This document shows positions 1-5,512 of a stretch of 5,512 nt of DNA, piece by piece. Below the pieces are notes generated by a model that made no database searches, was not told the origin of the DNA, and worked only from the letters and a program-made list of their open reading frames with translations. A program made the translations under genes and the position numbers. This DNA is from Pseudomonadota bacterium (GTDB taxonomy: Bacteria > Pseudomonadota > Gammaproteobacteria > Burkholderiales > SG8-39): the NCBI GenBank assembly GCA_021847125.1, contig JAJZUK010000105.1:1-5512 (forward strand), given 5' to 3'. Each line of letters opens with the position of its first letter. Position 1 is the stretch's first letter.

Positions 1-90
1 GGAAGCCGTGGCCTGTCATCTGGCCCCTGTAGCCCAAGTCGAACAGTACGCAAACGGACGAATTCGGACGTTGCCGCACCACTTGCTAGA

Positions 91-113
91 GGGAGAATCG
101 GGGTGGGGGCGGG
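91..113 (+). other. Putative G-quadruplex motif downstream of tRNA-Ser
   Basis: Four G-runs on the plus strand (91-93, 100-103, 105-109, 111-113) are separated by loops of 6, 1 and 1 nt, which fits the standard G3+N1-7 quadruplex pattern. The motif lies about 40 bp past the 3' end of the minus-strand tRNA gene, so the G-rich strand is the template for any transcription reading out of that tRNA. No protein-coding gene is convincing in 1-150. Whether the motif folds or does anything in the cell is unknown. Confidence 0.4.
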
Positions 114-150
114 ATTTGTGGACTTCTGCGAACGTTGCCGGATGCCAGAC

Positions 151-241
151 TGGCGGAGAGGGCGGGATTCGAACCCGCGTTAGGGTATTACCCTAAACAC
201 GCTTTCCAGGCGTGCGACTTAAACCACTCATCCACCTCTCC
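151..241 (-). tRNA. tRNA-Ser (anticodon GGA), CCA encoded
   Basis: Complete serine tRNA that decodes UCC and UCU. Read on the minus strand, the 7 bp acceptor stem GGAGAGG (235-241) pairs with CCTCTCC (155-161). The discriminator G is at 154 and the encoded CCA at 151-153. The anticodon stem CACGC/GCGTG encloses the loop CTGGAAA, with GGA at 205-207. The T arm is GCGGG-TTCGAAT-CCCGC (162-178). The long variable arm typical of class II tRNAs is a perfect 6 bp stem TTAGGG/CCCTAA with a 5 nt loop (180-196). The layout closely matches bacterial tRNA-Ser(GGA). The gene points the same way as acs, 117 bp downstream of its stop. Serine tRNAs are frequent integration sites for genomic islands, but no integrase or duplicated tRNA 3' end is visible in this window. 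Confidence 0.98.
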
Positions 242-299
242 GGACTATTGCATCCGAGTGAACGCGCACCCTTTCGACCCGCGTTTCGGAAAGCTGCGC

Positions 300-328
300 A
301 GTCTACGCGATAAGCCTTTGCGAGGCAA
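300..328 (-). promoter_or_regulatory. Candidate sigma70 promoter for tRNA-Ser
   Basis: On the minus strand a -35-like TTGCCT (323-328) and a -10-like TAGACT (300-305) are separated by exactly 17 bp; each matches consensus at 4 of 6 positions. Transcription would start near 293 and leave a 5' leader of about 50 nt before the tRNA, a plausible length for RNase P processing. It lies in the acs-tRNA gap. The match is weak, and read-through from acs could also express the tRNA. Confidence 0.3.
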
Positions 329-358
329 GGCAATTACCGTCGGAAGCCCGCTTTCGCG

Positions 359-2332
<1,974 letters not shown>

Positions 2333-2341
2333 GACAACGGT

Positions 2342-2346
2342 CTCCT
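2342..2346 (-). promoter_or_regulatory. Shine-Dalgarno site of acs
   Basis: AGGAG, within AGAGGAGA on the minus strand, lies 9 nt before the ATG at 2332. It decides the start against the upstream in-frame ATG at 2431. The 6 bp hairpin at 2350-2364 ends only 3 nt upstream of it. Confidence 0.75.
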
Positions 2347-2349
2347 CTT

Positions 2350-2364
2350 TCCTTGGGGCAAGGA
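2350..2364 (-). repeat. Inverted repeat (hairpin) abutting the acs Shine-Dalgarno site
   Basis: A perfect 6 bp inverted repeat with a 3 nt loop; on the minus strand it reads TCCTTG-CCC-CAAGGA. It falls in the probable acs leader RNA. The TCCT half could alternatively pair with the AGGA of the Shine-Dalgarno site, so two exclusive folds are possible. There is no T-tract, so it is not a terminator. A regulatory role is inference. Confidence 0.45.
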
Positions 2365-2367
2365 TTA

Positions 2368-2380
2368 CATCGCTACGATG
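2368..2380. repeat. Short inverted repeat in the acs leader
   Basis: CATCG-CTA-CGATG is a perfect 5 bp inverted repeat with a 3 bp centre, 3 bp from the hairpin at 2350-2364. It could form a second hairpin in the acs leader or act as a small dyad operator. At this length, chance occurrence is quite possible. Confidence 0.35.
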
Positions 2381-2402
2381 ATTGAAATTATGGGAAGCCA
2401 GC

Positions 2403-2421
2403 CTTACGCCACACTTACGCC
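2403..2421. repeat. 8 bp direct repeat with 11 bp period upstream of acs
   Basis: CTTACGCC occurs at 2403-2410 and again at 2414-2421, so the copies are 11 bp apart start to start, about one helical turn. Repeats phased like this are typical of tandem activator or repressor half-sites on one face of DNA. They lie just downstream of the candidate acs promoter, a position that would suit repression. No specific regulator family is recognised. Confidence 0.4.
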
Positions 2422-2438
2422 GTGGCGGCATCGCTTAA

Positions 2439-2467
2439 ATCAAAACACTAATCCGGGAGTTTGTAAA
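2439..2467 (-). promoter_or_regulatory. Candidate sigma70 promoter of acs
   Basis: On the minus strand, TTTACA (2462-2467, 5 of 6 to the -35 consensus) is followed after 17 bp by TTTGAT (2439-2444, 4 of 6 to the -10 consensus), within the most AT-rich part of the intergenic region. Transcription would start near 2432 and give a leader of about 100 nt carrying the direct repeats and both hairpins. This is a reading by eye, and no sigma54-type -24/-12 element was found instead. Confidence 0.35.
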
Positions 2468-2494
2468 GGCGGACTATGCTCGGCGCGGCGCTCA

Positions 2495-2520
2495 GGCGGT
2501 TTGATCTAGCGCAAACGGCC
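2495..2520. promoter_or_regulatory. Imperfect 26 bp palindrome, possible operator
   Basis: The left arm GGCGGTTTG (2495-2503) and right arm CAAACGGCC (2512-2520) are complementary at 8 of 9 positions around an 8 bp centre (ATCTAGCG). Size and symmetry fit a dimeric regulator site, or a hairpin if transcribed. It lies between the candidate acs promoter and the fumarase start, so it could serve either gene. No T-tract follows. Confidence 0.35.
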
Positions 2521-2642
2521 GCCGCACCCACCCTAGGCAGCGCGGCAAAGGTGGTAACATTTAACCGCTGCGGATCGGGCGATTTGCAGTTGCGCAGTCC
2601 CCAGCCCGGCAGGCGCCAGCGCCCACCTTGGCTCCCCTGCGC

Positions 2643-2678
2643 GCATTGCCCTAGCAATCCGCATTGCCCTAGCGATCC
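2643..2678. repeat. 18 bp tandem duplication upstream of fumarase
   Basis: Two adjacent 18 bp units, GCATTGCCCTAGCAATCC at 2643-2660 and the same sequence with one A-to-G change at 2661-2678, match at 17 of 18 positions. They end 32 bp before the fumarase ATG. Each carries TTGCCC, a poor -35 match. The closeness of the copies points to a recent slippage duplication in the fumarase upstream region. CCTAG plus AATCC-like pieces recur at 2682-2698 as a degenerate remnant. Confidence 0.8.
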
Positions 2679-2710
2679 ATACCTAGCCAATTCAATCCAG
2701 CGAGATCAAC

Positions 2711-4237
2711 ATGACCGCCATCAAGCAGGAAGACCTGATCCAGAGCATCGCCGATGCCTTGCAGTTCATCAGCTTTTACCACCCGAAGGATTATCTGGCG
2801 CATCTGGCGCGCGCCTACGAGCGCGAACAGGCGCCGGCGGCGAAGGACGCGATTGCGCAGATCCTTACCAACTCGCGCATGTGCGCCGAAGGCCATCGCC
2901 CGATCTGCCAGGACACGGGCATCGTCAACGTCTATCTCAAGATCGGCATGGACGTGCGCTGGGACGGTTTCAAGGGCTCGATCCACGACGCCGTGAACGA
3001 AGGCGTGCGCCGCGCCTACACCAATCCGGACAATCCATTGCGGGGTTCCGTATTGGCCGATCCGCTGTTCACGCGCAAGAACACCAAGGACAACACGCCC
3101 GCAGTGGTGCACATGGAAGTCGTGCCGGGCAACAAGCTCGAGGTCACGGTCGCGGCCAAGGGCGGCGGCTCGGAGGCGAAGTCCAAGTTCGCCATGCTCA
3201 ATCCCTCCGACTCGGTGGTGGAATGGGTGCTGAAGACCGTGCCCACCATGGGTGCGGGCTGGTGTCCGCCCGGCCTGCTCGGCATCGGTGTCGGCGGCAC
3301 GGCGGAGAAGGCGATGATGATGGCGAAGGAAGTGCTGATGCAGCCGCTCGACATGCACGAGTTGCTCGCGCGCGGTCCGAAATCGAAACTGGAGGAACTG
3401 CGCATCGAGCTCTATACCAAAATCAACGCGCTCGGCATCGGCGCGCAGGGCCTGGGCGGCCTGTCGACGGTGCTCGACGTGAAGATCGCCGACTACCCGA
3501 CCCATGCGGCGAACAAGCCGATCGCGATGATCCCCAACTGTGCCGCGACGCGCCATGCGCATTTCGTGCTCGACGGCGCGGGCCCGGTATCGCTCGAGGT
3601 GCCGTCGCTCGCCGACTGGCCCAAAGTCACCTGGGCGCCGACCGCGGCGGCCAAGCGCGTCGATCTCGACACGCTCACCGCGGCCGAAGTCGCCTCGTGG
3701 AAGCGCGGCGAATCCCTGCTCCTGTCGGGCAAGATGCTCACCGGACGCGACGCCGCGCACCAGCGCATCCAGGACATGCTCGCCAAAGGCGAAACGCTGC
3801 CCGTAGCTTTCACCAACCGCGTGATCTATTACGTCGGCCCGGTGGATCCGGTGCGCGACGAAGTCGTCGGCCCGGCGGGCCCGACCACCGCCACGCGCAT
3901 GGACAAGTTCACCGAGATGATGCTGGCGCAGACCGGACTCATCGGCATGATAGGCAAATCCGAGCGCGGCCCGGTGGCGATCGAGGCGATCAAGAAGCAC
4001 AAGGCCGCCTATCTCATGGCAGTCGGCGGCGCCGCCTATCTCGTGGCCAAGGCGATCAAGAAATCGCGCGTGCTCGCGTTCGGCGACCTCGGCATGGAAG
4101 CGATCTACGAGTTCGAAGTGAAGGACATGCCGGTCACGGTGGCGGTGGACTCCAGCGGCGCCTCGGTGCACCAGACCGGCCCGGCGGAATGGGAAAAGCG
4201 GATCAGGGAATTCAAGATCCCGGTTGCAGTCGCGTGA
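2711..4237 (+). CDS. fumA: Class I fumarate hydratase (iron-sulfur fumarase)
   Basis: Interconverts fumarate and malate in the TCA cycle using an oxygen-sensitive 4Fe-4S cluster. The 508-residue single chain joins the alpha-type cluster domain (about 12-285) and the beta-type domain (about 300-500). The expected three cluster cysteines are C66 (ICQDTG), C185 (GWCPPG) and C277 (IPNCAATRHAHF). Their spacings (119 and 92 residues) are close to those I recall for the Leishmania class I enzyme (C133, C252, C346). By the same alignment D68, R346 (TGRDAAH), T392 and R396 (GPAGPTTATRMD) are the likely substrate or catalytic residues. The glycine-rich GIGVGGTAEKA (191-201) and GIGAQGLGGLSTVLD (242-256) are family signatures. 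It is shorter than E. coli FumA (about 548 residues) but looks complete. It is unrelated to class II FumC. The ATG at 2711 has only a weak ribosome site. It is divergent from acs and overlaps the transporter gene. The symbol follows class only; fumB would be equally possible. Confidence 0.95.
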   Translation: MTAIKQEDLIQSIADALQFISFYHPKDYLAHLARAYEREQAPAAKDAIAQILTNSRMCAEGHRPICQDTGIVNVYLKIGMDVRWDGFKGSIHDAVNEGVRRAYTNPDNPLRGSVLADPLFTRKNTKDNTPAVVHMEVVPGNKLEVTVAAKGGGSEAKSKFAMLNPSDSVVEWVLKTVPTMGAGWCPPGLLGIGVGGTAEKAMMMAKEVLMQPLDMHELLARGPKSKLEELRIELYTKINALGIGAQGLGGLSTVLDVKIADYPTHAANKPIAMIPNCAATRHAHFVLDGAGPVSLEVPSLADWPKVTWAPTAAAKRVDLDTLTAAEVASWKRGESLLLSGKMLTGRDAAHQRIQDMLAKGETLPVAFTNRVIYYVGPVDPVRDEVVGPAGPTTATRMDKFTEMMLAQTGLIGMIGKSERGPVAIEAIKKHKAAYLMAVGGAAYLVAKAIKKSRVLAFGDLGMEAIYEFEVKDMPVTVAVDSSGASVHQTGPAEWEKRIREFKIPVAVA

Positions 4238-5168
4238 GCCGGCCGATTTCCACGCGCCGGGCAGCTTAGCGTTGCAGGGCAAGCCGTTTCCGCGCTGGCT
4301 CAGCATCGCGCTGCTGCTCGTGATCGCGACCACGTTCGGCAGCAATCACATTGCCGCGCGCATCGCGTTCGACCACGGCGTCAATGTGACTACGGCAGTG
4401 GCCGCGCGCTCGATCGGCGCGGCGCTGTTCGTGGGTGCGTTGCTGCTCGCCGCGCGCGTGCCGCTCGCACTCGCGCGCGCGACGCGCTGGCGCGCGATCG
4501 CGGTGGGCCTGCTCATCACGGTACAAAGCTATTGCCTCTACTCGGCGGTCGCGCGCATCCCGGTCGCGCTCGCACTGCTCGCCTTCAACAGCTTTCCGAT
4601 GATGTTCTCGCTCATCTCCTGGGCCGCAGGCAGCGAGCGCCCTGCGCGGCGCGCCCTGATCGCAATGCCGGTCGCGCTGTGCGGGCTGGCGCTTGCGCTC
4701 GACGTGTCCGGCAAGAGCAGCGACATCGCCGGCCGCTGGGCCGAGATCGGTGTCGGCGTCGGCTTTGCGCTCGCCGCTGCAGTGTCGTTCGCGACGGCGC
4801 TGTTCTTCACCGCACGCTGGCTCAAGGACGTGGACGGCAGGCTGCGCACGTTTATCACCATGAGCACCGTCGCCGTACTGATGCTCGCGGCAGGCGCGGT
4901 CGCCGGCGACCTGGCATTGCCTGCGAACCCCGGCGCATGGCTCGGGCTGGGCCTGCTCATGCTGTTCTACGGCACGGCGTTCACCGCCTTGTTCGCGCTG
5001 CTGCCGCGCCTGGATGCGCTCAACAACTCGGCCGCTCTCAATTTCGAGCCGATCGCGGTACTGTTCCTTGCCTGGCCCATACTCGGCCAGAGCGTCGCGC
5101 CGCAGCAGATCCTGGGCGCACTGATCGTGGTCGGGGCGCTGGTCGCCCTCGGCACTGCCAAGCGCTGA
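4224..5168 (+). CDS. EamA/DMT-family transporter, ten predicted membrane helices
   Basis: Inner-membrane protein of the drug/metabolite transporter superfamily; the substrate is not readable. The 314-residue product has two EamA-like halves (about 31-159 and 175-311). Ten hydrophobic segments lie near 26-46, 56-77, 89-108, 111-131, 142-160, 175-198, 209-228, 238-258, 268-286 and 294-311. The first-helix GSNHIAARIA and the late NFEPIAVLFLAWPILGQ segment are typical of the family, whose members export amino acids, metabolites or drugs. The start is uncertain. TTG at 4224 overlaps the fumarase stop by 14 nt and has a poorly spaced AGGGAA at 4205-4210. A second TTG at 4272 gives a shorter tail (MQGKPFPRW) before helix 1. 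No ATG or GTG occurs in frame before helix 1. The overlap indicates translation coupled to fumarase, and the next gene starts 4 nt after the TGA. Confidence 0.88.
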   Translation: MQSREPADFHAPGSLALQGKPFPRWLSIALLLVIATTFGSNHIAARIAFDHGVNVTTAVAARSIGAALFVGALLLAARVPLALARATRWRAIAVGLLITVQSYCLYSAVARIPVALALLAFNSFPMMFSLISWAAGSERPARRALIAMPVALCGLALALDVSGKSSDIAGRWAEIGVGVGFALAAAVSFATALFFTARWLKDVDGRLRTFITMSTVAVLMLAAGAVAGDLALPANPGAWLGLGLLMLFYGTAFTALFALLPRLDALNNSAALNFEPIAVLFLAWPILGQSVAPQQILGALIVVGALVALGTAKR

Positions 5169-5172
5169 AATC

Positions 5173-5512
5173 ATGCCCTCCCCCATCGACACGCATCTGA
5201 TCGCGATTCGCCACGGCGAAACCGAATGGAACAGCGAAGGCCGCTTCCAGGGACATCTGAACAGCGTGCTCAACGCGGAAGGCCTGGCGCAGGCGCAGGC
5301 ATTGGCCGAACGCCTGACCAGCGAGCGCTTCGACCTGCTGCTCTCGAGCGATCTGGGGCGGGCGCTGCAGACCGCCAGCGCCATCGCGCTGCGCACCGGA
5401 CACGAGATCGTGGTCGAGCCGCGCCTGCGCGAACGGCGCATGGGGATTTTCCAGGGCCTCACGCCGGAGGAAGTGCGGGCGCGCTATCCCGAGGAGTACG
5501 CGCGCCGGCACC
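5173..5512 (+). CDS. Histidine phosphatase family protein (phosphoglycerate mutase-like), 3' truncated by window end
   Basis: N-terminal 113 codons of a cytosolic branch-1 histidine phosphatase; the gene runs off the window. The family signature LIAIRHGETEWN is at 9-20, with nucleophile H14 and phosphate-pocket R13. SSDLGRALQTA (58-68) supplies the second arginine R63, and LRERRMGIFQG (85-95) supplies the acid E87. The last catalytic histidine would lie beyond the window. The motifs fit GpmB/CobC-like phosphatases rather than dPGM, but the substrate cannot be decided, so no symbol is given. The ATG lies 4 nt after the transporter stop without a clear Shine-Dalgarno site, which suggests translational coupling. 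It is probably the third gene of a fumarase-transporter-phosphatase transcription unit. Confidence 0.92.
   Translation, partial: MPSPIDTHLIAIRHGETEWNSEGRFQGHLNSVLNAEGLAQAQALAERLTSERFDLLLSSDLGRALQTASAIALRTGHEIVVEPRLRERRMGIFQGLTPEEVRARYPEEYARRH

Larger units (their letters stand above)
2333..2710. other. Divergent acs/fumarase intergenic control region
   Basis: These 378 bp between two divergent start codons contain no credible gene. From the acs side it holds the acs Shine-Dalgarno site, two short hairpins, a phased direct repeat, a candidate acs promoter, a 26 bp palindrome and an 18 bp tandem duplication. No convincing sigma70 promoter for fumarase could be found on the plus strand. Its ribosome site is also weak: GAG at 2702-2704, 6 nt before the ATG. 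Confidence 0.7.

Noticed and set aside
1..19. ATG on the minus strand at 17-19 preceded by AGGGG, possibly a gene running off the left edge
   Set aside because: Only six codons are visible (MTGHGF), too few to support a gene.
151..241. tRNA-Ser as an integration site of a mobile island
   Set aside because: No integrase, direct repeat of the tRNA 3' end or composition shift is visible in the window.
314..331. Possible terminator hairpin after acs (GCCTT/AAGGC, 5 bp stem, 8 nt loop)
   Set aside because: The stem is short and no T-tract follows on the minus strand; it also overlaps the candidate tRNA promoter.
2333..2431. N-terminal extension of acs to the ATG at 2431 (33 extra residues)
   Set aside because: The extension is unlike Acs N termini, and a good Shine-Dalgarno site precedes the ATG at 2332.
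2551..2573. Loose dyads GGTAACATTTAACC and CCGCTGCGG upstream of fumarase
   Set aside because: Too many mismatches in the first and too short in the second to stand apart from chance.
2669..4345. 558-codon minus-strand and 597-codon plus-strand frames over fumarase
   Set aside because: Both overlap a gene with all class I fumarase motifs and have low-complexity compositions typical of shadow frames.

Overview
This is a 5.5 kb GC-rich piece of bacterial chromosome carrying ordinary housekeeping genes: a serine tRNA, acetyl-CoA synthetase, a class I fumarase, a drug/metabolite-type membrane transporter and the start of a histidine phosphatase. Gene density, GC-rich third codon positions, the form of the Acs and of the 508-residue single-chain iron-sulfur fumarase, and the tRNA-Ser(GGA) with an encoded CCA all fit a proteobacterium, most likely a betaproteobacterium. 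That taxonomic call is inference from sequence style; no database search was run.

Layout. Positions 1-150 hold no gene I can support; they contain a four-run G-quadruplex motif. A complete tRNA-Ser(GGA) lies on the minus strand at 151-241, with a possible promoter in the 117 bp gap behind acs. The acs gene (359-2332, minus, 657 aa) follows. A 378 bp divergent intergenic region (2333-2710) separates acs from the plus-strand genes. It is the richest non-coding part of the window. It holds a candidate acs promoter, a probable structured acs leader with two short hairpins next to a good Shine-Dalgarno site, an 8 bp direct repeat at one helical turn, a 26 bp imperfect palindrome and a near-perfect 18 bp tandem duplication just before the fumarase gene.

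On the plus strand, fumarase (2711-4237), an EamA/DMT-type ten-helix transporter (4224-5168) and a histidine phosphatase fragment (5173 to the window end) are packed with a 14 nt overlap and a 4 nt gap, so they are probably co-transcribed.

How the genes work together. Acs turns acetate into acetyl-CoA, which enters the TCA cycle, and fumarase runs one TCA step. A shared divergent control region is therefore plausible for acetate or respiratory growth, but the sequence does not prove it. The transporter and phosphatase have no substrate readable from sequence. I found no mobile element, CRISPR array, defence system or clearly novel system. The observations worth a second look are regulatory-scale structures in the acs/fumarase intergenic region and a start-codon ambiguity in the transporter.
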